DNA of 64,000 nucleotides, from NCBI GenBank assembly GCA_024138025.1, contig JAMXBD010000689.1:62001-126000 (forward strand), read 5' to 3'. The notes under the pieces are model-generated. The model saw only the letters and a list, made by a program, of their open reading frames with translations. It made no database searches and was not told the origin of the DNA. Every line of letters starts with the position of its first letter. The stretch's first letter is position 1. The position numbers and the translations under genes were made by a program. Source of the DNA: Combretum micranthum. Lineage: Eukaryota > Streptophyta > Magnoliopsida > Myrtales > Combretaceae. Below, piece after piece: positions 12,398 through 23,249 of the stretch.

Positions 12398-12603
12398 AAT
12401 GGTATCGAAGCCAAGGTTTGCACCATCTTCGGCTGAGCCGGACATAAATGGTTAATCCCATGGTCCAATGTGTGATGGGGGGAGATGTTAGGGATATCCC
12501 ACATCGGTTGTGGAAGGGACTGTGTGCTACTTTATAAGTATGAGGGAAAGCCTCACCTCATGACCTAGATTTTGGGATTGAGAAAGCCAAATAGCACCCA
12601 ACA
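12398..12603 (+). mobile_element. TRIM internal region plus 118-bp LTR (forward)
   Basis: It runs from the primer-binding-site-like start through a short non-coding interior to a purine tract (GATGGGGGGAGA), then an LTR at 12486-12603 that begins TGTTAGGGAT and ends CACCCAACA. The LTR contains TTTATAAGTATGAGG, a possible TATA region. No coding capacity. Confidence 0.6.
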
Positions 12604-12771
12604 GTCCATGTCTAGCTCAATTGGAGATGTTGCAAACCTTGGCTCTGATACCACTATTGGGTGTCACTAGGCCTTCTCAACCCCAAAAGTTAGCTCATAG
12701 GATAAGGCTTTCCTCACACTTATAAAGTAGCACCCAAGACCTTTCACAACTGATGTGGAACATCCCCAACA
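12604..12771 (-). mobile_element. TRIM LTR and internal start, inverted relative to its neighbour
   Basis: Read on the minus strand, an LTR (12771 to 12655) beginning TGTTGGGGATG is followed by the primer-binding site GTGGTATCAGAGCC and about 40 bp of interior. The LTR is clearly homologous to 12486-12603 but reversed, giving an inverted pair separated by 51 bp. Confidence 0.65.
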
Positions 12772-13018
12772 ATGGATAGATCACAGTGTGGAAAGAGATC
12801 AATGCCTAGATATCTGGAATATCCCCAACAGTATTGTTAGGTGGATCACTCAATCTTGGATTCGACCTTTTCCTCTTGCCAAAGGAATTAACCCATATGT
12901 GTTGGATCTATGATGGAATAATTTAGGATCTCATTAAGCCACCCTTGCCAACAGATATGGGGTGCTACGGAGAAATCCAATAACACTAGTATGCACCCTA
13001 ATTCTTTCAATTCCGCAT

Positions 13019-13797
13019 TGTTGGTTTATAGATCCAACTCATATGGGTCTGTAACCAAAGGGAGCCAACATATATATCGGATATATATTTAGAAGACTTT
13101 GGAATCAAAGTGGGATGGATTAGTATGCTTTGAATAAGGAGATCCTAAATATGGTTATATATATTTAGAGGACTTAAATTAAGATATCCTAAGTATATAT
13201 GATATACTTGGAAGAGGACTTGAAGATAAGGAGTTATTTGTGCAAACAAAGGATGAAATTATTGCGTACGCTGGCAACTGAGAGGACAAGGCCGCGGTTT
13301 CATTGAATCATAAATTGCCCTGGAATGCCAAAGGTCAGTACCTGAATCCAAAACCCCAGCCTTTAATTAAATGTTGACAGCCTTGAGCGTTTGTTGGTCT
13401 TCCTTGTGTTGCTGCATATATATTCTTCTTATTATCTTAGGGTTTGCATGGAACAAGTGTGTGTCTCTTCTCAAGCCTAGATAGAGAACTGTAGAGAGAG
13501 AAAGAGAGAAAAGTGAGGAAACCCTAGAAACTATAGATGAAAGAAATCTTATTCCTCTTGTAATCCACCAGTTGTGGTGAAGAATTGTGAGATCTACTAA
13601 TGAGATCTAGTGAAGAATACTTGTAATCCCTTTATATTGTTTATAATAGAAGGTTGAGCGTTGCTGGTCCCTGGTTTTTCCCGTTTTGGGTTTTTTACGT
13701 AAAGTCCTTGTGTTATTTAATTTCCACAATTTAAATTTTATATCTATCGATTGTTAATCGCATTAGTAAGAGGAAAGGGTCGGATCTTTTCCTAACA
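13019..13797 (+). repeat. 5' LTR of the deleted copia element
   Basis: A 779-bp LTR from TGTTGG to TCCTAACA. It contains TATATATTTAGA-type TATA candidates and a leader that ends directly before the primer-binding site. Confidence 0.8.
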
Positions 13798-13799
13798 AG

Positions 13800-13811
13800 T
13801 GGTATCAGAGC
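13800..13811 (+). promoter_or_regulatory. Primer-binding site, tRNA-Met initiator type
   Basis: TGGTATCAGAGC lies two bases after the 5' LTR and is the standard minus-strand priming site of plant copia elements. Confidence 0.9.
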
Positions 13812-13853
13812 ATAAGGTTTCAAAAAGAATTAGGGTTTTGTTGTAGCGCAAAT

Positions 13854-14650
13854 ATGGCAGAATCATTGGATAAGATGATCAAACTGAATTCAACAAATTA
13901 TTCCATATGGTAATCTATGATAGAGGATTTGCTGTATTGCAAAGATTTACTTTTGCCTTTGGATGGTGACACTACGAAGCCAGAGAACAAATTTGATGCA
14001 AATTGGGTAATCATGCATAGAAAAACTGTTGGTTATCACCATATGGCTCAGGAAACGACAGCGAATGTCCTATGGAAGAAGTTGGAATCAACGTATGAGA
14101 GGAAAATAGCCTTGAATAAAACCTCCTTGATTAGGGTAGTTGTAAATCTGAAACACATGGATAGATCCAACATGACGGAGTACTTGAATGATTTTCAAGG
14201 GCTGGTGAATCAGTTGTCTACCATGAAGCTGGTGTTTGAAGATGAGATCCAAGCATTGATGTTGTTGAGTTCCTTGCCTGGTAGTTGGGAGACATTGATT
14301 GTGTCTGTTAGTAACTCTGCCTTAAAGGGAAAGCTCACCATAGCAATGGTGAAGGACAGCTTGATGAATGAAGAGGCTAGGATGAAGGATCTAGACAGAG
14401 GAGATGATTCTAGGGCACTTGTTACTGGTAAGTTAGGAAGAAATGGTAGAAGCAGGTTCAGAAGATCATCTGATGAGGATGACGAATAAAAGAAATCCAG
14501 GGAAAGATCCAAGTCAAAAGGAAAGAAAGATCTCATATGTTATTATTGTGACAAGCCAGGTCATTTGAAGTGAGAGTGTAAACTCTGGAAGAAAAAGAAA
14601 GGTAAAGGTGAAGAAAAGGACGTAAACACAGCTGCAGCAGTAGCAGATGA
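13854..14650 (+). pseudogene. Copia gag with zinc knuckle, nonsense-interrupted
   Basis: Gag forms the retrotransposon capsid and binds its RNA. Reading starts at ATG 13854 (MAESLDKMIKLNSTNYSIW) and meets TAA at 13911. The frame reopens at 13917 and runs 190 codons with the usual copia gag features (capsid phrases LWKKLESTY, YLNDFQGLVNQL and LLSSLPGSWETL). A stop at 14487 precedes a CX2CX4HX4C zinc knuckle (CYYCDKPGHLK, stop, EC) near 14540-14580, where a TGA replaces the residue before EC. These stops make gag non-functional as read. Confidence 0.8.
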
Positions 14651-15060
14651 TGATGAGATTGTCATTGCTTGGGTGAGAAGTGTGTTAGCCTTCTTAGTCA
14701 TGATGATGATTGGGTTGTTGATTTTGGTGCCTCCTTCCATGTGACTTCATACGGTGAGTTCTTCTTAACTTACACTGCTGGTAATTTTGGTAATGCTAGG
14801 ATGAGAAATGATGGTAAATCTAAGATTGTCGGCATTGGAAATGTTATCTTGAAGACTAACACAGGTTGCAGGCGCACTCTTAAAGATGTCAGACATATTT
14901 TAGATATTCGTCTTAACCTTGTTTCTACATGAAAGCTTGATGATGATGGCTATAGTGGCTACTTTAGTGTAGGAAGATGGAAGCTCACCAAGGGTTCTCT
15001 CATTATGGCAAAAGGAAAGAAGAGGAATACCTTTTACTTAATGTTCACAAATCTAAGTAA
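14650..15060 (+). pseudogene. Copia protease / pre-integrase remnant
   Basis: In the frame from 14669, VVDFGASFHVTS matches the copia aspartic-protease site, with DFGA in place of the usual DSGA, so the catalytic triplet is altered. The region continues with the conserved GNVILKT...LKDVRHILDIRLNLVST pattern to TGA 14931, then a pre-integrase-like stretch. It ends well before any integrase HHCC or DDE signature. Confidence 0.65.
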
Positions 15061-15160
15061 AGGAGATGTAAATCCTATACTATCACACAGAGGTTCTAAT
15101 GATGGTAGAAATGGGAAAGTTTCATTTGAAGAATCCCAAAAGCCTCATAAATAGTTCAAG

Positions 15161-15454
15161 ATGAGAAGATCTGCAAAAGATAAAAGACCATCAGTTAATT
15201 TCAGTCCAAATGAGTATGAGATACTCACTGATGAGGGAGAGTCAAATGATCATTTGAAAGCAATGGGCAACGAGAAGAAGACAGGAAAGTTCAGAGCCAT
15301 GCAAGATGAACTGAAATCTTTGCATGAGAACAAGAAAATTGACTTGGTGAAATTGCGTAAGATCAAGGGACCTCTAAAGAACGAAAGGGTGAAGACTGAT
15401 GTTAAAAGCTCACAATCAAGGAATAAACCAAAAGCTGGTTGTAAAAGGTTCTAG
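15161..15454 (+). pseudogene. Reverse-transcriptase N-terminal scrap
   Basis: The 97-codon ORF includes FRAMQDELKSLHENKKIDLVKL, which corresponds to the conserved start of copia RT (AMQDE..SL..N....LV.LP). It then drifts into basic sequence and stops 68 bp before the 3' LTR. No catalytic YVDD region exists, consistent with a large internal deletion. Confidence 0.6.
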
Positions 15455-15522
15455 TTTGACAAAAGGTATTGCAGGAAGGTAGCAGGTTTGGGGATACCCC
15501 CCATATGAGTTGGAGGGGAGAT

Positions 15523-16308
15523 TGTTAGGGTTTAGATTCAACTCATATGTGTCTGTAAGCAAAGGGAGCTTAAATATATATAGGTTATATATTTAGAAGA
15601 CTTTGGAATCAAAGTAGAATGAATCAGCACGCTTTGAATGAGGAGATCCTAATATATGGTTATATAAATTTAGAGGACTTTAAATCCTAAATATATATGA
15701 CATACTTGGAAGATGACTTGAAGATAAGGAGTTGTTTGTGCAAACAAATGATGAAATTGTTGCCTATGCTGGCAACTGAGAGGACAAGGCCGCCGGCCTT
15801 CATTGAATCATAAGTCGACATTGATTGCTCCAGAATGCCAAAGGTCAGCACCCAAATCCAAAACCGCCAACCTTTAATTAAATGTTGACAGCCTTGAGTG
15901 TCTATTGGTCTTTGTGTTGCTATATATATTTCCTTATTGTCCTAGGGTTTGCATGGAACAAGTGTGTGCCTCTTTTCAAGCCTAGATAGAGAGTTCTAGA
16001 GAGAGAAAGAGAGAAAAATAAGGAAACCCTAGAGTGAGAAACTCTAAATGAAGGAAATCTTGTTTCTGTTGTAATCCACCAGTTGTAGTGAATAATTTCG
16101 AGATCCACTAGTGAGATCTAGTAAAGAAAACTTGTAATCCCATTTATTGTTTATAGTGGAAGGTTTGAGCACTACTGGTCTCATGGTTTTTCCGTTTTGG
16201 GTTTTCCACGTAAAATCCTGATGTTATTTAATTTTCGCAATTTAGATTTGATATCTGTTGATTGTTAATCGCAATGGCAAGAGGAAAATGTCGAATCTTT
16301 TCCTAACA
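15523..16308 (+). repeat. 3' LTR of the deleted copia element
   Basis: A 786-bp LTR from TGTTAGGG to TCCTAACA, alignable with 13019-13797 along its length with many scattered differences. The element is therefore not recent. Confidence 0.8.
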
Positions 16309-16313
16309 CATAT

Positions 16314-16314
<1 letters not shown>

Positions 16315-16344
<30 letters not shown>
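16315..16344. repeat. (AC)15 microsatellite
   Basis: A pure AC tract directly after the copia 3' LTR. Confidence 0.95.
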
Positions 16345-16348
<4 letters not shown>

Positions 16349-16369
16349 TTTTAAAGAAACTTTAAAAAT

Positions 16370-16433
16370 TAATTTTTTTTGGGGTCTTGGGGGGCTGGGG
16401 CCCGTCGGCCCCCCTAAATCTGTCTCCTTGGGG
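16370..16433. mobile_element. Terminal fragment of a GC-rich hAT-like repeat
   Basis: GGGGGGCTGGGGCCCGTCGG followed by CCCCCCTAAATC reads, on the other strand, like the end of common plant hAT-type repeats that start CA(A/G)GGACGGATTTAGGGG. Only one end is present. It separates the copia element from the pseudogene. Confidence 0.35.
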
Positions 16434-16439
16434 ATGGTT

Positions 16440-16838
16440 TCTAAGCTACGTTCTGACTCTAATATGACCAGAACTTGCAAAGCAGTAGCCGCATATTCCA
16501 TGTACAAAATATGCCAAACCATGTCGCAGCAACATGATGGCCAAAATGAATCCAACGATGTCGCATTTAAGGGATTGTGCATTGCAATAGTTGACATATT
16601 GGGAGCTCGCTTTACGATTAGGACCATGCATTGTTGTGGGTGCTCCATGGAAGAAAGTAGAGAGACTGTGTTCCACATGCTCAAAGTTTGTGGAGAAACC
16701 AAAGAAATAATGGAAATCCTGGTAAAGGAAGAAAGAAACATTAGATGTGTCTTTAGATGAAAGGGGAACCATTGATAAGTGGCGTTCTTCTCGCAAGCAC
16801 CACAAAAGATCAAGGAGCAACACCTCGATATGGTACAG
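16440..16838 (+). pseudogene. 3'-end pseudogene of the membrane-protein family
   Basis: The plus-frame protein TRTCKAVAAYSMYKICQTM... to ...TKEIMEILVKE aligns with the C-terminal cytosolic part of the gene at 61224-61560 (IRTCKAVAAHSIHKICKTL ... EEIMEIL). It keeps the CSMEE(S/K)RETV block. The first two thirds of the gene, including every membrane segment, are absent. A frameshift near 16725 puts the matching GTIDKWRSS block (about 16770-16790) into another frame. The left edge abuts a hAT-like end, suggesting truncation by transposon activity. Confidence 0.85.
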
Positions 16839-16839
16839 A

Positions 16840-18229
16840 TGGCTGGTGGGGGAGGAAATTTCTACTTTATAGCTTTCTTCTTTGTATGTTTTTACTTGTT
16901 TATCTTTGCTTTTATAAGCTTTGGTTTATAAGTGTGATCTTGCTATTTTTATGTTGGATATAAAGATCGAATAAAATTTAAGTAGTTAAACAAGTTAGGT
17001 TAATAAAATAGAGTGAGAAATTATGCAAGTAGCTTTATTTGTAATTTAAAATTTCATTTTCTTGTCCAACAACATAAATGGATGCAAATAAAAATAAGTA
17101 AACACTTGACACCTCATTGTGTTAATTTCACCTATTGTTTAACTATCACTATGAAGCAAATGTTTTTGTTAAATAATAAACAAACTTACTCCATATCTAT
17201 AAGTTTAAACTTTTAAACTAGATAGTTGTGGCACTATTCTTAATAGTTTTATTGTCGGTTTGAGCTGAATTCCTGCTATAATTTCCTCATGTTGAAGTGA
17301 CCTTTAGCCGCAATTAATTATGTCCAGGATGGAAGTAAAGTTCCACTGCCAACTACATTTCACATTTTACTCTTATTTACGTGATCAACTTCTTTTTTTT
17401 TTTTTTTTACATGGAAAAGTGAAATCATAGTACAGATATTTGTTGCTCTAATGATGTCTCCACCAAAGCATATGGCATGAATTGAGATGTTTTTTTTCAC
17501 TAATTACACTATTAAAGCTTTTTGTTGAGATTGATGGGAATACTATTAGAAAAGCATATGGGGTCCAAGAGAAATTCTATGGTTTAATGATGGGATTATT
17601 CAACCTATCATTTTACATATCTCTAAATCTGAACAGTTGAACAACTCACAAACCACATTGAATTTCTCTAATTAGCAAATATCCATCTAAGTTATAGTAA
17701 GTAATACAATGGAATTCCAAAGAATAGCAACTAAAAGGTCCAAAATAATTGTGGTTGCTTAAAAATAATGTGACTTTTCAGTATTATTGGAAAAAAAAGA
17801 AGTCTTTCAAATGTTGAAATAAACTCACGAGGCTTTGAAATGCAATGTAAACAAATTTGATTTTTTTAGTTTTAAAATTTGAACCTAACCTTCAAAGTAA
17901 ACTCAGTCATCACCCTCACATATCCACATATTTTGTTCTTTGCCAAATTATTCCCCTCCCTCTCTCTAGTCATCTTCACACTAAACTACCATCGAAGGCA
18001 TGGCATCGGAACCCAAAAATTACCCTTACCTCTTTACATCTCCATTCTTCTTATTCTCTCTCGCGCGCAAACAACAGCCCCCGCCTTTCCCCACCTCCCA
18101 CTCTTTCTAAATAATTTTTTTTTTTACTCCTCTCGTACATTTGATATACGCTCATTGGCTCTCAGATCCATGTAGATAATCAAAATTGATAGAGTTTAGA
18201 GGTAGTGAAAGTGGCCACAAAAAGTACAA
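16840..18229. other. Non-coding flank with a pyrimidine-rich leader-like patch
   Basis: 17940-18120 is a C/T-rich patch holding an ATG at 18000 (MASEPKNYPYLFTSPFFLFS...) that reads open for about 36 codons to a TAA. I see no family similarity. It may be an old 5' leader. The remainder is AT-rich without recognisable content. Confidence 0.4.
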
Positions 18230-18299
18230 AATTTAATTTTTCAAAGTTTAAATATCAAATTGAATTTTCATGTGAAACTTAGATACTATATTTGACATT

Positions 18300-18765
18300 T
18301 TTTTCTAATTAAAATGACTTTTCTCAAGATCACTACAATTAACTTCCACTTAAGCACAAGGCACACAAAATTGTCAAGTCAAATATCATAATATTGGATC
18401 TCGATCCAATAGCTATTTAAATAGTTTCATCTTGAACTCTACTTTTTTTGTTTGAGCTTTTGCACAAGCTTAAACTATGGTGTACAATCTTAAATTGACT
18501 CGTTCAAAGTCCTAATTTTGACTAGGTTTAAATTTTGAGTTTGAATTTAACTTGAAATACCGAAAATAAAAATTCAAACTCAATTCAATTGAAGCTATTT
18601 AAACTCTTTTAGTTTTTAAGCCTTTTTTTTTATAATTAAAATAACTTTTCTCAAGTTCAAGCTCGATTGCAGTACACCTTGACTTGAGCATAGAGCTAAC
18701 AAAGTTGTCAAGCTAAATATCATAAGACTGAATCTTGGTTCAATAAACTACTTAAATATTTTCTA
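18300..18765. repeat. Two diverged direct repeats about 320 bp apart
   Basis: 18300-18450 and 18620-18765 share the order TTTTCTCAAG, TTGTCAAG, AAATATCATAA, then a CAATA-CTATTTAAATA-type block. Together they suggest an old duplicated non-coding repeat. Confidence 0.55.
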
Positions 18766-18769
18766 AAGA

Positions 18770-21700
18770 GCCAAGACCGTATTATTTTTAAACTCTAGTA
18801 AATCAATTTAAACTAAAATAAATAACAATTGCTATGTAAGTTCATCAATAAAAACAAGTTTAAAAAGCAAACAACTAATCCACCTTATGTTTTATCAAGA
18901 GATTGAGAGGAAATAGTATTGTACATAATAGATGCAAAACGGAGAGAGACAAGTCAATCCAATAAAAAATTACCATTTTACTTTTTAATTGACTCAACTA
19001 AAGGTTTGATGAATGGATTAATACAATAAATATATTAAATATTTATTTTCAATAAAGTACTATTTTCTAGGACAATTTGCAGAAATAAGGATCAATGAAT
19101 TAAGTGACTAAGTTCGATAGCATTTGTAATAAGTTACAAATATATTGATAGTGTGTTGTCACTCTAATTTGTTAAAAAAAAAAATTGGTAGGTTAAGAAG
19201 GTTGATCCAAACAAATGATTTTCCCTAGTTATCAATTCAGTTCAATCCAAGAAGCCAAATTGACTTGTGGATAGGTTACCTTTTTTTTGGTAAATTAAAT
19301 CGTAAGCCAAACCACAACATTTTGAGACTGGAGGATAAACACCCGAACAACTGCCTATGTTTCCTGCAGATGCTTTAAAGCAGGTCAGCATTAAATATTC
19401 TGGTTACATCTTTCCGACATCTCAAAGTTCTATGTGACATGACAACACATAAAATAACCCTCAATTTTCCTTAGCTAAAGATAATGTAGCTGAAGCAAAT
19501 TTTATCATGAAGTATTTTGATATTAATAAATATGAATTTAAACATACATGAACCGGTTAATAATTTCTTTTTTGGCGACTAATATTACTAATGTAATTTA
19601 TTTTATTTTTCTTCTCTCGGATGATATAGAGTTTTTTAATTTGTAGGTTGTATATATAGCACATGGGGCTCGGGGAAACTTTTGCTTAGTATTCCAATTA
19701 AAATACATAATGCAAACTTCCAAAAGTAAAATATTATTTAAAATACTTATATTAAACATTAAATATAAATGGGTGAAGATGATAGTTGACACTTGAATTT
19801 TGTCAATTTATTAAGTCTAAAAATGTGAATTTGCTATTTAAACTTTGTTTCCTTTTGTATTTAATTGTTTGAATTTTTTCAAAATTTTTTATTAACTATA
19901 TAAACTTTATTATTATTATTATTATTTTTTTTGCAATCAACTACTGAATGTAGATATTATAAATGAATTCGAAAAGTTGGTAAGTAGTAAATTGAAATTT
20001 AATTTTAGATAATTAATTATATAAAATGGTAATGTTTGGATATCAAATGTAAGATTTACCCAATATAAAATATTCCTTTATGAAAACACAATAACATGCT
20101 AACTAAAAATAAAGAGTTCTCGTACAGCGTGGAGTCCAACTACATTCATGGTACTGATTTACTTTTACGCAAACTATAGACATAAACTCAATAGACATAC
20201 TATTATTGTGTGTATTTCCCCAGCCACAAGCAAACAGATATGGCTAAATATATGGCATTTATTAGATTAGACACAAACTAGGTCCATATGTCCGATTAAG
20301 GCAACCATATTTTGAGCATCCAAAGCTAAGGAGTAGGATGTAAAATAAAATAAAATAAAGTAGTTTATAATGAAGAGTAAGGGAGTATCATATGTTGTTT
20401 TATGAGAGGGCAAAATAGTTTTCACTATAAAAAGAAAAATAGTAATAACTATCCATTTCTAATCTACGTGCTTTTTCTACTAGTAAAAATTGTTACTAAT
20501 AGGCGAGAGGAAGAGGTGATTTTTACCTCCTCAAAAAAAATGAGGCAAAAATTGCCTCAAGCTAGACAAAGTGAGGAGAAAATCACTTCATGCATGCGTT
20601 TCCTGCAACCTCCTCAGCACCCTTGCAGCAAGAAGACAATATGTATAGAAGAAAAATGAATCTCATGGAGCAAGAACACAATTTGAAGAAGGAAAAAAAA
20701 AAGGATATATCTAATTGAGGCGATTCACATCTTCTTTTACAATCCCTTCTTTCATCAACCAAAACAAGTCCTCTTTTCTTTTTCCTAAGAAAACTGGGTT
20801 TTATAAACAAAAATTCTATCTTTAAATGTGAATTTCTATCGTAAATTGATTCTATTTGTAGAAATATAACTCTTTTTATCAATTTTCTATCATAAATTTT
20901 TCATCGCAAAATTTTTATCTCTAAAAGCATGTTTTCTTGATCAAGTCCCATACTTTGTAAAATCTGCCAGTAAAAGAGAATAAAACAACTCCTCTTTTCT
21001 TTCAAATCTAAAATTTTTGAAACCTCTAGCTTCGTAAATATCTAGAACCACCTACCCTCTCTCTGTTATTCAATCCATCATTCCACATGTTGAGCTTCTT
21101 CTCACATCCTCTATCACTTCAAGTTTCTATCCCATGATTCTACCCCTCGAAAAATCCAACTCATGAAACACCTCTTTTCTTTCAATCTAGACAAATCTAA
21201 AACTACCCATGCTCTGAATACTGCAATATTACAAATCCGTGAGATTAAAATGGGGAGTTTTAATTATTTGAGTATGCCTGGAGTATTGATAAAATAGTGA
21301 AGGTAGTGCGAATCGAGCTCTTCATTGGTACCCACTTGTATACTATGAAAATTTATCGTGTACATAAGTGGTTTGATGAAATGCCAAAAAGATATTGATT
21401 TATTTGAAATATCATAGGTTGAAAGTGGAGCTGAGTTGTGGTGTTTCAATGTGAATGTGTTTCTTGCCTTGATTTTTTTTTTTGAAACAAATCGAAATTA
21501 GAGCTTTGCTTGCAGTGATATTCAGTGAAATCATATTTGTCATACTAATGCAAAGGTCAATGAAGGGACTAACGGTGGTCAGAAGTTGCTACTAGCTTTT
21601 TGCTTTTTTAATTTAATTTATAGGATTTATTTTTCTATGAATAATTCTTAATCTTTTATTTATTTTAAATTACTAGATAGTTTTTCAATTATATAAAATT

Positions 21701-21860
21701 TATTAGACTATCTAAATAGTGACACATGTCCAATTAGTAATATTTACACATAGTAATAGAACTTAGGTTAGCTCTTAGTAAACAAAAATTACACGTCACA
21801 TATTATAGATAGGTAAAAACACTGTTTGTAATTTACCCAAGGAATAATTAACCAAATGTT
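18770..21860. other. Non-coding AT-rich stretch
   Basis: No gene or element with supportable ends was seen. There is a small perfect inverted repeat (TGAGGCAA-AAA-TTGCCTCA) near 20540. ORFs at 20402-20882 overlap on opposite strands and look like shadows of low-complexity sequence. Confidence 0.5.
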
Positions 21861-21869
21861 TAAAAATCT

Positions 21870-22096
21870 TTGCATTTTGTGAACTATCCTAGTTTTCTCT
21901 ATTCTCTTTCATTTTTCACCTTCAAAAAAACTAGCACTCTCTCTCTCTCTCTCTCTCTCAAAACTTCTAGCATAACTCTCAAACTTCTCTTACAACTATC
22001 CTCAATCTTTTTCCACAAGATAACTTTTTCTCTCCAAAAACTCAAACTTAAACCTATCTTGCTCTAGAAACTTACACCTGTTCAACAACAAACAAG
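21870..22096 (+). promoter_or_regulatory. Possible 5' leader exon with CT repeat and splice donor
   Basis: A pyrimidine-rich, ATG-poor stretch with a CT microsatellite (21937-21959) runs into CAAGGTAAGATC near 22095, a strong plant donor-like AG-GTAAG. This is the look of a 5' untranslated exon. No downstream coding exon could be found before the TRIM complex, so it may be orphaned. Confidence 0.25.
21937..21959. repeat. (CT)n microsatellite
   Basis: An uninterrupted CT tract of about 11 units. Confidence 0.95.
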
Positions 22097-22099
22097 GTA

Positions 22100-22966
22100 A
22101 GATCTGTTTCCAAACCTCCAATCATTTGGTTTTCTTTCACTAACTTAAATTTCTAATAAATAAGAACAATAAAACTTGAGAAATAAGAAGCACTAAGGAA
22201 GAGTTAGAAGCTTCCACAACTTGAAAGCAAGAAGTGGAAGTAGTAATAGTTGTATTTTTTTAATTGCTACATTATGTAAATGATTATAACCTAATGAAAT
22301 CTTGTTGATAATGATTTGTTTGTGTTCTTGTGATTTGGATGTTGATCAATGAACACATGTTGGAATACGATGATATATTGATAGATGCATGATGAACTCA
22401 ATGTTGCAACGTTTGAAAACCAAAAAGATATTGATGTTTTAATCATGTCTTCTATGTTATTAATTAATGATATAGACCTAAACAATTAACTAAGTGAAAA
22501 TAAATGATTAATCCATGATTTGATGACAAATGAATGCATGAAAATGGATTAAAGTCAGGTTAAAAACATGAAATAACAAAATAGGGGAAAATCAATATTT
22601 GCTCATGTGGATAGCATCACTTTGGGGAGGTGAACCGGTGGCCTTTTTATCTTTGTTCATGGTGAAACTTGGTCTTTAGAAAGCTTGAGATGCCTACTAC
22701 ATATTCATAAAAAGAACCCCCAAAAAAACTAGACCAAACCGACCTCAATTTTGACAAATTTTGTCAAACATCAAGCTAAATTCCCTATTTTGGTCAAACT
22801 TGATGTTTTTTATTTTAAAACCAAATTATATCAATCCAAATAAGTTGAATTGGCCTAAAATCATCTAAAAAATAAAAGAAAATCTTTGAGTGAAAATTTG
22901 GTGTCAAAAACTGACCTAGATGTAACTAAGTTGGTCCAATCTTTTGAGGTAGCGTGCTAAACTGAA
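22100..22966. other. Non-coding stretch
   Basis: No coding or element signal with ends. 22560-22960 has LTR-like wording but no boundary. Confidence 0.45.
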
Positions 22967-23249
22967 CATTGTATTGGAGTTTGTGACCCGTTTTCAATAA
23001 TCGTTTTTCGTAGTTAAATGTGTAATGAATGAATATTTGATTATATATTATTATTCATTCATTATACATTTAAGAGTCATAATTTTGGTATTTGTATAAT
23101 GAATGAATATTTGACTATATCTTTATTATTCATTCATTATACATTTAAGAGATATTATTTTGGCATTTATTGTTGGTTAGTTGTATACACATATAAATGA
23201 TAAAAGCACAATTTTGGCAAAAACGAAAAATGATAAAGCTCTGATACCA

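Larger units (their letters stand above)
13019..16308 (+). mobile_element. Internally deleted Ty1/copia element, two LTRs
   Basis: A 3290-bp element with LTRs 13019-13797 and 15523-16308. The LTRs start TGTT(G/A)G and end TCCTAACA. The primer-binding site is TGGTATCAGAGC at 13800-13811, and a purine tract (GGAGGGGAGAT) precedes the 3' LTR. The interior codes for gag and protease remnants and then jumps to a short piece of the reverse transcriptase N-terminus. Integrase and most of RT-RNase H are missing, so it would need proteins supplied in trans. The flanking 5-mers (CGCAT and CATAT) differ, so no target duplication is seen. Confidence 0.85.

Noticed and set aside
13019..13030. Target duplication for the deleted copia element
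   Set aside because: The flanking 5-mers are CGCAT and CATAT. They do not match, so none was claimed.
16265..16823. Minus-strand ORFs of 182 and 125 codons
   Set aside because: They are antisense shadows of the plus-strand pseudogene, extended by the AC microsatellite (poly Cys-Val) and the GC-rich hAT-like end.
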